NCBI RefSeq assembly: GCF_000024925.1
Contig: NC_013521.1
Span: 1,426,001 to 1,490,000, forward strand
Source of the DNA: Sanguibacter keddieii DSM 10542
GTDB taxonomy: Bacteria; Actinomycetota; Actinomycetes; Actinomycetales; Cellulomonadaceae
Direction: 5' to 3'
DNA: 64,000 nt
Position 1 is the first letter of the stretch; each line of letters starts with the position of its first letter. This document shows, in pieces, positions 9,369 through 17,560 of this stretch. The notes under the pieces were generated by a model. It saw nothing but the letters and a program-made list of their open reading frames with translations. It made no database searches and was not told the origin of the DNA. The position numbers were made by a program, and so were the translations under genes.

Positions 9369-10184
9369 TCAGCGCGCCTCTGCGAGAGCGTTGAGGGCCG
9401 ACCACCCGAGGGTCGGAGCAGGTCCGGGAGCGGCTGCGGAGTCGCCGAGCATGGTCGCGGCCATCTCACCCACCAGGCTGTAGGCGGCCTCCGCGATCGA
9501 CGACCCGGCACTGACCCGGTGCGCACCGGCGGAGGCGAGCTGGCCGACGGTCAGGGTGCCCGGCCCGTACGCCACGTTCACCGGCACCGGGGACGCGGCG
9601 ACGAGCGCCCGGACCACGTCGGCCTCGAGCGCACCGAGCACGAAGATGCCGCTCGCGCCCGCGGCTGCGTAGGCGAGGGCGCGCTCGACGGTCTCGTCGA
9701 ACCACGCGAGGGTCCCGACACCACCGAGGCGGTGCGTGTCGATCCGCGCGTTGACGAACAACGGGACGCCCGCGTCGTCCGCGGCAGCCCGGGCGGCGGT
9801 CAGACGCGCGACCTGCTCGGTGACCGGGCGCAGCGAGTCCTCGATGTTGACGCCGACGGCCCCCGCCTCGATCACCTCCGCGACGGTGCGTGCGACGTCG
9901 GTCGCTGACTCGCCGAACCCGCCCTCGACGTCTGCCGTCACGGGGACGTCGACCGCGCGGGCGATCGCCGCGACCGCACCGACGGCCTGGGCGCGGGGGA
10001 GACGGTGACCGTCCGCGGAACCGTGCGCCCACGCGACGCCGGCGCTCGTGGTGGCCACAGCCCGTGCGCCCGCCGCCACCACGACGCGGGCTGACGCGAC
10101 GTCCCAGGCGTTGGGCAGGACGAGCGGTGCCCCGGAGACGTGGAGCGAGGCGAAGGACCGGGCGAGGTCGACCTGAGAGTGCAT
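9369..10184 (-). CDS. Isocitrate lyase/PEP mutase family protein
   Basis: 271 residues forming a PEP-mutase-type TIM barrel. Landmarks are LPNAWDVASARVV near the start, TADVEGGFG carrying metal-binding acids, GVNIEDS, and NARIDTHRLGG. Family members make or break C-C or C-P bonds next to a carboxylate (2-methylisocitrate lyase, oxaloacetate hydrolase, carboxyphosphonoenolpyruvate synthase). The lyase KKCGH loop is not visible, so the reaction cannot be named. The ATG at 10184 is chosen because the residues before it have no family similarity. The gene is divergent from an AraC-type regulator, a possible controller. Confidence 0.82.
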   Translation of the reverse strand: MHSQVDLARSFASLHVSGAPLVLPNAWDVASARVVVAAGARAVATTSAGVAWAHGSADGHRLPRAQAVGAVAAIARAVDVPVTADVEGGFGESATDVARTVAEVIEAGAVGVNIEDSLRPVTEQVARLTAARAAADDAGVPLFVNARIDTHRLGGVGTLAWFDETVERALAYAAAGASGIFVLGALEADVVRALVAASPVPVNVAYGPGTLTVGQLASAGAHRVSAGSSIAEAAYSLVGEMAATMLGDSAAAPGPAPTLGWSALNALAEAR

Positions 10185-10342
10185 GCCGACAGTGGACCAC
10201 GAATGGTGGCGTCGACACGGCCGGGCGCGCGTCGGCGAGACGGGAGCCTCTTGTGGTCCGTGCACGGCGTCGGCATGATGGACATCATGGGACAGACCGG
10301 GCGGCACAACGGCGGGGACGTGCGGCGCAGCGGGGTGGGCAG

Positions 10343-11095
10343 ATGTACCTGACCATCGTCAGCGCCGCCAGGTTCCTCGTCGAGCACTCCGACGAGCCTG
10401 TCACGCTGCACGACCTCGCCGACCACGTCGGGTACAGCCCGTTCCACGTCGCGCGGTCCTTCGAGAAGTTCGTCGGCATGCCGCCGGGGCAGTTCCTCGC
10501 GGCGCACCGGTTCCAGCGCGCCAAGCAGATGCTGCTGTCCGGTGAGGACAAGGTGGTCGACATCTGCAACGCGGTGGGTTTCAGCTCGGTCGGCACCTTC
10601 ACCACCCGGTTCGTCAAGGTGGTCGGACTCAGCCCGACCGAGTTCCGCAGGCTCCCGCACACCCTCGCCGAGCGCAAGCCACGGCCGGTGAGCAACCGTG
10701 GGCCCGCGCGGGACGGGACGGTGATCACCGGGTCGGTCCACCTGAGCCCCGCCGCCGAGGCTGCCGTAGGACTCGAGCCCGCGGTCTACGTCGGGCTGTT
10801 CCGTCGTCGGGCCGCGCAGGGTGTCCCGATCGCCGGGACCCTCATGGGCCCCGAGGGGTACTTCATCCTCATGGACGTCCCACCGGGAGCGTTCTGGTTG
10901 CTGGTCTCGGCGCTCCCCTCGCGTGAGGACGCCCCGGGTCAGCTGGTCCCGGCGACCCAGGTGGTCGGGGCCGCGACGCGTCCCGTGCTCGTCCCCGCAC
11001 GTCCGACGTCGCTGGTGCGTGACGTGAGCATCGACGTGGCCCCCGACTGGGGCGCGCCGGTGCTCGTCGCGTTGCCGCCGCTCGCAGCCGTGTGA
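10343..11095 (+). CDS. AraC-family transcriptional regulator
   Basis: 250 residues. The first 100 form the double helix-turn-helix of AraC/XylS proteins: VTLHDLADHVGYSPFHVARSF for the first HTH and VVDICNAVGFSSVGTFTTRF for the second, then GLSPTEFRR. Residues 125-250 are a separate beta-rich region that may sense a ligand. Here the DNA-binding domain is N-terminal, the reverse of classic AraC. It is divergent from the PEP-mutase-like gene with a 158-base shared intergenic region and may control it. Confidence 0.85.
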   Translation: MYLTIVSAARFLVEHSDEPVTLHDLADHVGYSPFHVARSFEKFVGMPPGQFLAAHRFQRAKQMLLSGEDKVVDICNAVGFSSVGTFTTRFVKVVGLSPTEFRRLPHTLAERKPRPVSNRGPARDGTVITGSVHLSPAAEAAVGLEPAVYVGLFRRRAAQGVPIAGTLMGPEGYFILMDVPPGAFWLLVSALPSREDAPGQLVPATQVVGAATRPVLVPARPTSLVRDVSIDVAPDWGAPVLVALPPLAAV

Positions 11096-11105
11096 CTGGT
11101 GGTCG

Positions 11106-11585
11106 TCAGGCGTCGACGGCCGTCGACGCCGTGATGAGCGAGTGCAGCGCCTGCCCGTAGGCCTCGGCGGCCACCTCCGCGCGGAACTCGACCGGCTCGC
11201 CGTGCAGTGTGATGGTCACGACGAAGGACCCGGGATCCTCGCTCCGCTCGTCGTCCCCCTGAGAAGGCTCGGCGGCGGTCGCGGGGACGTCCGCGCCGTC
11301 GCGCACGAGCGACCGGAAGGTCGCACCGAGCAGCGTCCGCAGCTGTTCCTCGGAGGGCAGCCACAGCGTCTGGTCCATGTCCACGGAGTCCAGGGCCCAC
11401 TCCGTGGTGCCGTTGAAGCCGAGGATCGTCCCGGTCGGGTACTCGTGGACCTCGACGATGAGCTCGCTCACCGTGTAGACCACCTGGTCGAGGTCCTCGG
11501 CCTCGATGGTGAACCGGTCACCGGGGACGGGGTGCCAGCGCAGGCCGGCGAGGGCGAGGGCGCGGGCGAGATCGGCGGAGATCAT
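11106..11585 (-). CDS. Conserved actinobacterial protein, unknown function
   Basis: 159 residues, acidic, no membrane segment. The core GLRWHPVPGDRFTIE, then IVEVHEYPTGTILGFNGTTEWALDSVDMD and LWLPSEEQLRTLLG recurs in many actinomycetes in my recollection, sometimes carrying an unsupported 'pilus assembly' label; nothing here indicates pili. The ATG at 11585 is chosen since the similarity begins there. It lies divergent to the acetyltransferase at 11672 and converges on the AraC gene. Confidence 0.65.
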   Translation of the reverse strand: MISADLARALALAGLRWHPVPGDRFTIEAEDLDQVVYTVSELIVEVHEYPTGTILGFNGTTEWALDSVDMDQTLWLPSEEQLRTLLGATFRSLVRDGADVPATAAEPSQGDDERSEDPGSFVVTITLHGEPVEFRAEVAAEAYGQALHSLITASTAVDA

Positions 11586-11659
11586 CGCCCCAGTCTCGCC
11601 GCTCGGGGCGCGCCGCGCACCCGGACGAAAATGCCGTGCCGACCTCCCCGGGGCCTCGG

Positions 11660-11665
11660 TAGGGT
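11660..11665 (+). promoter_or_regulatory. Candidate leaderless -10 element for the acetyltransferase gene
   Basis: TAGGGT ends exactly 6 bases before the ATG at 11672, and no ribosome site is present; this is the leaderless arrangement. Confidence 0.45.
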
Positions 11666-11671
11666 CGCGGC

Positions 11672-12268
11672 ATGCCTGGAACACGGACCTCCGGTCAGAC
11701 CTCCGCCACCCGTCGCCCGACCTCGCCGGTGACGCTCACCCTCGTCGACCTGCCCGAGGACGGCCCGGCGCTCGTCGACCTCGTCTCCTCGCACGAGTAT
11801 CCCTTCCACGTGCGACGCCACCCCACGCGAGCCGACGTCGAGTCGCGGCTGGTCGACGGGAGCTACCTCGACGAGGACCACGCCACCTACTGGGTGGACC
11901 ACGCGACCGAGGGGCGCATCGGCGTCGTGACCCTCGAGGACCTCTCCGACGACACCCCCATGCTCGACCTGCGGCTGGTGACCGAGGCCCGCGGCCTCGG
12001 GCTCGGCCAGGTGGTCCTCGAGGCGGTGACCGACCTGGTCTTCACGACCATGCCGGAGGCCCGCAGGTTCGAGGGGCAGACGCGCGAGGACAACGTCGCG
12101 ATGCGGAAGACCTTCCTGCGGTCGGGGTTCCTCAAAGAGGCGCACTACCGCGAGGGGTGGCCTGTCGACGGCGGTGCGCCGCTCGCGTCGGTGGCCTACG
12201 CGATCCTGCGCCGGGACTGGGAGTCGGGGACCACCACGCCGTTCGTGTGGGAAGACCTCGAGGCGTAG
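11672..12268 (+). CDS. GNAT-family N-acetyltransferase
   Basis: 198 residues. The acetyl-CoA-binding region is visible as LRLVTEARGLGLGQVVLEAVTD followed by EGQTREDNVAMRKTFLRSGF, the layout of RimJ/RimL-type acetyltransferases. It should move an acetyl group from acetyl-CoA to an amine, protein N-terminus or antibiotic; the acceptor is unknown. The first 20 residues are Ser/Thr/Arg-rich and probably disordered. No operon partners. Confidence 0.85.
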   Translation: MPGTRTSGQTSATRRPTSPVTLTLVDLPEDGPALVDLVSSHEYPFHVRRHPTRADVESRLVDGSYLDEDHATYWVDHATEGRIGVVTLEDLSDDTPMLDLRLVTEARGLGLGQVVLEAVTDLVFTTMPEARRFEGQTREDNVAMRKTFLRSGFLKEAHYREGWPVDGGAPLASVAYAILRRDWESGTTTPFVWEDLEA

Positions 12269-12397
12269 CCGACCACCGGTTCACGGCGTAGCCGTCCACA
12301 GGCCTGGTGCGCCGTGGGCGCGAGGGGCACACTGGTAGGTTCAGGAGCACCGGCCCGGTCGTGCGACCCAGGGCCCACTGCGGACGAGAGGGAGACG

Positions 12398-13036
12398 GTG
12401 AGCGACTGCGGCTTCGGCGACTTCGAGTTCGAGCGGCGCTTCTACGTCGACGAGCTCCCGCCGGCTGTGCTCACCGAGCCCGACCCGGTGCTCATCGTCC
12501 AGAGCTACTACCTCGCTGCTGAGGGGTACGCGATGCGGATGCGCGTGCAGTCGAGCACGGTGCTCCTGCCGCTCGACGGCACCGAGGACGAGCTCCAGGT
12601 GCTCGGCGACTTCGCGAGCGAGTTCGAGTTCTGCGCCATCACCGTCAAGGGCCCCATGAACGGTGGCACCCGCTACGAGGCCGAGCGCGAGATCGACGTC
12701 AACGTCGGCCTCGACATGATCCGGCTCGGCGGCAAGCGCATCATCAAGAACCGCTACGCCCTGTGGCTCGGCGGCGACGGCTGGGTGGTCGACGTGTTCG
12801 GCGGAGCGAACCGCCCTCTCATCGTGGCCGAGTGCGAGCGGGGTGGTCCGGTCACCGACCTCACCATCCCCTCGTTCTGCGTCACCGAGGTCACCGAGGA
12901 CCGCAGGTTCTCCAACGAGTCCCTCTCGCACGCGCCCTTCGCCGGATGGTCGCGGCAGTTCGCCGGCGAGCTCGCGGTCGACGGGCCCCGGTTCCTGCAG
13001 GGCTTCGGCCACAACACCCTCGAGACCGACGCCTGA
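12398..13036 (+). CDS. CYTH-domain protein (triphosphate tunnel enzyme family)
   Basis: 212 residues. FEFERRFYVDELPP at the N-terminus is the ExExK-like opening of CYTH proteins (here E-F-E-R-R), followed by strands ending TVKGPMNGGTRYEAEREID, IIKNRYAL, WVVDVF and EVTEDRRFSNESL, which line the triphosphate tunnel in the family. Members act on triphosphates such as thiamine triphosphate or inorganic tripolyphosphate, or make cAMP. The third residue of the opening motif is Arg-rich, so activity cannot be assumed. GAGAGGGAG precedes the GTG start. Confidence 0.8.
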   Translation: MSDCGFGDFEFERRFYVDELPPAVLTEPDPVLIVQSYYLAAEGYAMRMRVQSSTVLLPLDGTEDELQVLGDFASEFEFCAITVKGPMNGGTRYEAEREIDVNVGLDMIRLGGKRIIKNRYALWLGGDGWVVDVFGGANRPLIVAECERGGPVTDLTIPSFCVTEVTEDRRFSNESLSHAPFAGWSRQFAGELAVDGPRFLQGFGHNTLETDA

Positions 13037-13140
13037 CCTCTCGGCCGACGCTCGAGTCAGCAGACTTGATGGACTCGATGGAGACCTCTCCCCGTGCCTC
13101 CACGTGGCGCTGCTGCCCTGCGCCGGGTCACCATGGCCTC

Positions 13141-13581
13141 ATGAACCTCACCCGTCGCGCCACCGCTGCAGCCCTGGGCTGCCTCGTGCTCGTCACCTCG
13201 GCCGCGTGCTCCGACGACTCCCCAGACAGCTCGAGCGCAGGCTCGACGGCCGGAGCCGACCCCTCCGCAGGTGCCGCAGACTTCTGCGACGTGGCGGTCG
13301 AGTCACGCGAGGCCACGTCCTCGGCCGGCGACCAGACCACCGAAGAGGCCGCGACCTCGTGGACCACGGCGGGTGCCGCCATGGAGTCGGTCGTGGCGCC
13401 CGACGAGATCGCCGAGCAGTGGGAGACCGTCACCTCCACCGTCGTCGAGGTCGGGGAGATCTTCTCCAGCGGCACCGACGCCGAGAAGGCCGGCGAGACG
13501 CAGCGACTGGTCCTCGCGGAGGACTTCCAGGCCGCGCGCTCCGCGGTCGACGACTACGTGGCGCAGAGCTGCGGCTCCTGA
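13141..13581 (+). CDS. Small secreted lipoprotein, unknown function
   Basis: 146 residues. The start MNLTRRATAAALGCLVLV is a short signal peptide ending in TSAAC, a slightly degenerate lipobox, so the protein is probably a lipid-anchored outer-face protein. A Ser/Asp-rich linker follows, then about 100 residues with two further Cys (FCDVA and near the C-terminus QSCGS) that may pair. The pattern is common in actinomycete lipoproteins, but I recognise no family. It converges on the esterase gene. Confidence 0.7.
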   Translation: MNLTRRATAAALGCLVLVTSAACSDDSPDSSSAGSTAGADPSAGAADFCDVAVESREATSSAGDQTTEEAATSWTTAGAAMESVVAPDEIAEQWETVTSTVVEVGEIFSSGTDAEKAGETQRLVLAEDFQAARSAVDDYVAQSCGS

Positions 13582-13602
13582 CCCGCTGACAGCCCGAGAG
13601 GT

Positions 13603-14238
13603 TCAGCCGGGCAGCACGCTGGTGAGGAACCTGTCGACGTCGACGAGCTCCTGCTGCGAGATGCCGTGCGCGAGGCCCGGGTAGACGACGTCGGTGAGCG
13701 TCGTGTGCTCCGGCAGCCACGCGCTGGTCCGGGCGAAGGCCTCGGGCATGATGATCGGGTCGACGTCGCCCCGGCCGAAGAACACCGGCGGCGCGATCTG
13801 TGCGAGCGCCGCGTCGCCCGGGAGCTCGACGTCGGCGGTGAAGCCTGAGAGCACGACCCCGGCGAAGAACCTCTCAGGACGCGAGCGCAGCAGGTGCGTC
13901 ACCATGAGACCGCCCTGCGAGAAGCCGAGCAGCGCGACCGGGGCGCTGGCCGGGACGTGCTCGTCGAGCCACGTCAGGACGGCGTCGGCCGCGTCCTGGG
14001 TCGCGGCAGGTTCGGGGCGGCCGGGGTCGACGATCGGCACCCAGGCGTACCCGGGTCCGGCGGCGAGGGGCGCGCGGACGGAGACTGTGCGGAACGCGCT
14101 CGGCAGGTGCGGCACGAGCCCGACGAGGTCGTGCTCGTGCGACCCGTACCCGTGCATGAGCAGCAGGAGCGGCGCGTCCTGCTCGGTCGTGGCGGACGGT
14201 GACCAGACGGCGGCGGACGCCTCGAGGCTCAGAGTCAT
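13603..14238 (-). CDS. Alpha/beta-hydrolase, phospholipase/carboxylesterase (YpfH/LYPLA-like)
   Basis: 211 residues, single-domain esterase. LLLMHGYGSHEHDL forms the oxyanion region, GFSQGG holds nucleophile S107, GRGDVDPII the acid and YPGLAHGIS the base. This is the arrangement of the small phospholipase/carboxylesterase family that cleaves acyl or acetyl esters. No signal peptide, so cytoplasmic. Its promoter seems leaderless, with the -10 hexamer 6 bases before ATG. Confidence 0.87.
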   Translation of the reverse strand: MTLSLEASAAVWSPSATTEQDAPLLLLMHGYGSHEHDLVGLVPHLPSAFRTVSVRAPLAAGPGYAWVPIVDPGRPEPAATQDAADAVLTWLDEHVPASAPVALLGFSQGGLMVTHLLRSRPERFFAGVVLSGFTADVELPGDAALAQIAPPVFFGRGDVDPIIMPEAFARTSAWLPEHTTLTDVVYPGLAHGISQQELVDVDRFLTSVLPG

Positions 14239-14244
14239 CCCGTC

Positions 14245-14250
14245 ACCCTA
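14245..14250 (-). promoter_or_regulatory. Candidate leaderless -10 element for the esterase gene
   Basis: Read on the minus strand, TAGGGT ends 6 bases before the ATG at 14238. No ribosome site is present. Confidence 0.45.
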
Positions 14251-14336
14251 GTGCTGCTGAGCGCCGTGCCGAGCCTGTGCGTCGCTGGTCGGCGCGGGCG
14301 TGGAGCATGCCGGACCTGGGGGTCTCGTCGGGCCCC

Positions 14337-14891
14337 TCAGACCAGGGGCCTGAGGATCGCAGCCACGTCGGGACCTTCTGCCGAGCCCTCCGAGCGTGTC
14401 CCGCCCTCGGTCTCGAGGTGGTCGGAGACAGCCGTGAGGAAGTCGACCACGGCCTGCCGGGACTCGGGCGGCACCGTCGCGGCGAGCTCGCGGAGCCGGC
14501 GGTGCATGCCGGTCATCCGGGCCTGCAGCTCGTCGTGCGCGTGCTGCGTCGCGGTGATGACCAGGCCGCGCCTGTCTGTCGGGTGCGGGTGGCGCTCGAG
14601 GTACCCGGAGGCGGACAGCCGGTCGAGGAGCTTGGTGGTCGACGCGCTCGAGATCCCGAGGAACCGTGCGAGGTCCCGGGGCGTGGCCTGCTGGCCGTTG
14701 CTGGTGGAGATGACGACGTGCTGGAGGGCCTGCATGTCGGACTCGTTCATGGCCATGTCGACGCTCATGCGGCGGCGCATGCCCTGGTCGCTCTGGCGGA
14801 AACGTCTCAGGGCGTGCAGGATCTCGACCACGGAGTCACTGTTGTCGTACCAGTATCCCGTGGGCCTCTCCGGTTGCTCCGAGGTGGTCAT
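14337..14891 (-). CDS. crtR: MarR-family regulator of carotenoid synthesis (CrtR-like)
   Basis: 184 residues with a MarR winged helix: DMQALQHVV, ATPRDLARFLGISSASTTKLLDRLSASGYLERHPHPTDRR with the basic wing. It lies divergent to the carotenoid operon, as CrtR does in Corynebacterium glutamicum, where the protein represses crtE and its own gene and is released by geranylgeranyl diphosphate. The assignment rests on position and family. An imperfect inverted repeat at 14901-14916 overlaps this gene's candidate -10 and the spacer region of the opposite promoter, so one bound dimer could shut off both directions. The start appears leaderless. Confidence 0.82.
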   Translation of the reverse strand: MTTSEQPERPTGYWYDNSDSVVEILHALRRFRQSDQGMRRRMSVDMAMNESDMQALQHVVISTSNGQQATPRDLARFLGISSASTTKLLDRLSASGYLERHPHPTDRRGLVITATQHAHDELQARMTGMHRRLRELAATVPPESRQAVVDFLTAVSDHLETEGGTRSEGSAEGPDVAAILRPLV

Positions 14892-14897
14892 GACATT

Positions 14898-14903
14898 ATG
14901 TTA
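14898..14903 (-). promoter_or_regulatory. Candidate leaderless -10 element for crtR
   Basis: Minus-strand TAACAT ends 6 bases before the ATG at 14891; its upstream edge overlaps the inverted repeat, which would allow autorepression. Confidence 0.45.
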
Positions 14904-14916
14904 CCTTGTGAAGTAA
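14901..14916. promoter_or_regulatory. Candidate CrtR operator between crtR and idi
   Basis: TTACCTTGTGAAGTAA is an imperfect 16-base inverted repeat with half-sites TTAC(C/T)T in an AT-rich island between divergent genes. MarR proteins bind dyads of this size. Confidence 0.55.
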
Positions 14917-14917
14917 G

Positions 14918-14923
14918 TAGTTT
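14918..14923 (+). promoter_or_regulatory. Candidate -10 element of the carotenoid operon
   Basis: TAGTTT fits TANNNT and lies directly downstream of the inverted repeat, giving a leader of about 50 bases that carries the idi ribosome site. The -35 is not clear. Confidence 0.4.
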
Positions 14924-14979
14924 GGCTAGCGATCCACCGACCGACCGCACAGGTCCTCGCAGACTCCAGGAGGTCAACC

Positions 14980-15570
14980 GTGACGACAGCCACGTCGGCC
15001 CAGGGCGCAGACTCCGCCCCCCAGACCGCACAGGTCGACGACCACGTGATCCTCCTCGCCGAGGACGGCACCCGGATCGGCCACACCCCGCGGGCCACGG
15101 TCCACGGGCTCGACACCCCGCTCCACCTCGCCTTCTCGTGCTACCTGCTGCGCGCCGACGGACAGGTGCTGCTCACGCGCCGTGCCCTCGCCAAGCGCAC
15201 GTGGCCGGGCGTCTGGACCAACTCCTTCTGCGGGCACCCTCGCTTCGGCGAGGAGATGTCGGATGCCGTCCGCCGCCACGCGGCCCACGAGCTCGGCCTC
15301 GAGGTCGACGGCATCGAGCTCGTGCTCCCGGACTTCCGGTACCGCGCCGTCGACGCCTCCGGCGTCGTCGAGAACGAGATCTGCCCCGTCTTCTTCGCGA
15401 CCACCACCCAGGACCCTCAGCCCAACCCGGACGAGGTCATGGACCTCGCCTGGACGAGCATGCAGGACCTCGGCACCGCCATCACGGCGACCCCCTGGGC
15501 CTTCAGCCCGTGGATGGTCAGCCAGCTCAACCAGCTCGGCGAGATCGACCTGGGGGCCGGGGACGCATGA
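14980..15570 (+). CDS. idi: Isopentenyl-diphosphate delta-isomerase, type I
   Basis: 196-residue Nudix-fold isomerase that interconverts isopentenyl and dimethylallyl diphosphate, the starter for prenyl chains. Catalytic C84 lies in NSFCGHPRFGEE, and ENEICPVFF carries the second active-site acid region. A perfect AGGAGG stands 6 bases before the GTG. As first gene of the carotenoid operon it should raise supply of starter units; crtE begins inside its stop codon (ATGA overlap). Confidence 0.95.
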   Translation: MTTATSAQGADSAPQTAQVDDHVILLAEDGTRIGHTPRATVHGLDTPLHLAFSCYLLRADGQVLLTRRALAKRTWPGVWTNSFCGHPRFGEEMSDAVRRHAAHELGLEVDGIELVLPDFRYRAVDASGVVENEICPVFFATTTQDPQPNPDEVMDLAWTSMQDLGTAITATPWAFSPWMVSQLNQLGEIDLGAGDA

Positions 15571-16652
15571 CGAGCGGCACGACGGAGGGCGTCGTCGCCT
15601 CGGGGCCGCGTGTCGGCTCCGACGTGACCGTCGACAGCGTCCTCGACGACTTCTTCGCCGAGGCGATCGACCGGTCTGACGCCTACGGCTCCGACTACAC
15701 CCAGCTCTGGACCTCGCTGCAGTCCGCGTCCCAGGGCGGCAAGCGCCTGCGACCCCTCCTGCTCACCGGCGTCTACGACCAGCTCGGCGGGACCGACACC
15801 GCCCTCGCCGCGACCATCGGCGCCGCCGTCGAGCTGCTGCACACCGCCTTCGTGGTGCACGACGACGTCATCGACCACGACGTCGTCCGGCGCGGCCGGC
15901 TCAACGTCTCCGGCACCTTCGCGCAACGCGCGCGGGCCGAGGGCGCTGACGACGAGCGTGCCGAGAACCTGGGTGCCGCCGCAGGCATCCTGGCCGGGGA
16001 CCTCGCTCTCACGGGAGCCCACCGGCTCGTCGCCTTCAGCGACGCCCCGGCCTCGACCCGGCGCGACCTCGTGCACCTGTTCGACCACGCGGTCTACGTC
16101 ACGGCTGCCGGCGAGCTCTCGGACGTGCGGTACAGCCTCGACCTCGCACCCGTCGGGCTCGCGGACATCGTCGCGATGGCTGCCCACAAGACGGCCGTGT
16201 ACTCCTTCGAGCTGCCGCTCCAGGCCGGGGCGGTCCTCGCCGGGGCCGACCCGCGCACGGTCGAGTGGCTCAGCCACGTCGGTCGCCTCGTCGGCACCGC
16301 CTTCCAGCTCCTCGACGACATCGACGGGGTGTTCGGCGACGAGCAGACCACCGGCAAGAGCGTCCTCACCGACCTGCGCGAGGGCAAGCTCACGCCGCTC
16401 ATGGCGCACGCCCGCCAGACCGACGCCTGGCCGACCATCAGCCGGTTCGTCGGCGACGCCAGCCTCACGCACGAGGGCGTCGACGCCGTCCGGCAGGCGC
16501 TCGAGGAGGCCGGGTCGCGCAGCTTCATCGAGGACTTCGCCGCCGAGCACCTCGCCTCCGCCCGACGCCTGGCCGACGAGATCTCGCTGCCCGAGGGCTT
16601 CACCGGGTGGTTCGAGTCCGTGACGCGCGACGTCGCCCGACGAGCAGCATGA
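15567..16652 (+). CDS. crtE: Geranylgeranyl diphosphate synthase
   Basis: 361-residue all-helical trans-prenyltransferase. The first aspartate-rich motif is DDVIDHD (about 99-105) and the second DDIDGVFGD (from 250). GGKRLRPLLL binds diphosphate. It condenses isopentenyl units onto an allylic primer up to C20, the substrate of phytoene synthase and of the C50 elongase. Start ATG overlaps the idi stop by 4 bases; phytoene synthase follows at once. In the CrtR model its product also acts as the inducer. Confidence 0.94.
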   Translation: MTSGTTEGVVASGPRVGSDVTVDSVLDDFFAEAIDRSDAYGSDYTQLWTSLQSASQGGKRLRPLLLTGVYDQLGGTDTALAATIGAAVELLHTAFVVHDDVIDHDVVRRGRLNVSGTFAQRARAEGADDERAENLGAAAGILAGDLALTGAHRLVAFSDAPASTRRDLVHLFDHAVYVTAAGELSDVRYSLDLAPVGLADIVAMAAHKTAVYSFELPLQAGAVLAGADPRTVEWLSHVGRLVGTAFQLLDDIDGVFGDEQTTGKSVLTDLREGKLTPLMAHARQTDAWPTISRFVGDASLTHEGVDAVRQALEEAGSRSFIEDFAAEHLASARRLADEISLPEGFTGWFESVTRDVARRAA

Positions 16653-16666
16653 GAAGGACCGCACCC

Positions 16667-17560
16667 GTGACCTCAGCCGACCACCCGTCGGACGACCTGC
16701 ACCCCGTCCCGCACGACCCTCGCTACGACGCCGTCGCCCAGGCGAGCGCCGCGGTGGTCATCGACGGGTACTCCACCTCTTTCGGCTGGGCCTGTCGCCT
16801 GCTCCACCGCCCGGTCCGCGGGCACGTCCGCAACATCTACGCCCTCGTGCGGCTGGCCGACGAGATCGTCGACGGCCCGCTCGCCGCAGCCGACCCGACG
16901 CGCAGCGCCCGCCTGCTCGACGACCTCGAGCGCGAGACGTACGACGCCGTCGCGAGCGGGTACAGCACCAACCTCGTGGTGCACGCCTTCGCGATCACCG
17001 CCCGACGCTTCGACCTCGACCACGACCACGTCCGGGCCTTCTTCGCCTCGATGCGCACCGACCTCACGCGCTCGGTCCACACCGCCGACTCCCTCGACGA
17101 GTACATCTACGGCTCGGCCGAGGTGGTCGGGCTCATGTGCCTCGACGTGTTCCTCGGGGCGGCCGGCCGCACGGACGTCGCAGACCTGACCCCCGGGGCC
17201 CGCAGCCTCGGTGCGGCCTTCCAGAAGATCAACTTCCTGCGCGACCTCGGCGCCGACCACGACGACCTCGGCCGCGCGTACTTCCCCGGGGTCGACCTCG
17301 CCGCCTTCACCGACGCCGACCGCGACGTCCTGGTCGCCGACGTGCGCGCCGACCTGGACCGCGCGGCTACGGTGATCCCACGGCTCCCGGCGAACAGCCG
17401 GGTAGCCGTCGCAGCAGCCCACGGGCTCTTCGCCGAGCTCACCCGGCGGGTCGCCGCGGTCCCGGCCGCCGAGCTGCTCACCACCCGGGTGCGGGTCCCC
17501 GCACCCGCCAAGGCCCGGATCGTCGCGGCCGCACTGAGAAGCAGAGGGTCTTCCGTATGA
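16667..17560 (+). CDS. crtB: Phytoene synthase
   Basis: 297 residues. D65-EIVD-69 is the first and D193-LGAD-197 the second aspartate motif of squalene/phytoene synthases; FQKINFLRDLGADHDDLGRAYFP is diagnostic. It joins two geranylgeranyl diphosphates head to head to give C40 phytoene. I prefer the GTG at 16667, which has AGAAGGA 8 bases upstream, though an in-frame ATG at 16649 overlaps the crtE stop and would add six residues. Its own stop overlaps the crtI start. Confidence 0.93.
   Translation: MTSADHPSDDLHPVPHDPRYDAVAQASAAVVIDGYSTSFGWACRLLHRPVRGHVRNIYALVRLADEIVDGPLAAADPTRSARLLDDLERETYDAVASGYSTNLVVHAFAITARRFDLDHDHVRAFFASMRTDLTRSVHTADSLDEYIYGSAEVVGLMCLDVFLGAAGRTDVADLTPGARSLGAAFQKINFLRDLGADHDDLGRAYFPGVDLAAFTDADRDVLVADVRADLDRAATVIPRLPANSRVAVAAAHGLFAELTRRVAAVPAAELLTTRVRVPAPAKARIVAAALRSRGSSV

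Noticed and set aside
12263-12296. Short direct repeat GGCGTAGCC after the acetyltransferase gene.
   Set aside because: Two 9-base copies in GC-rich DNA; too short to mean anything.
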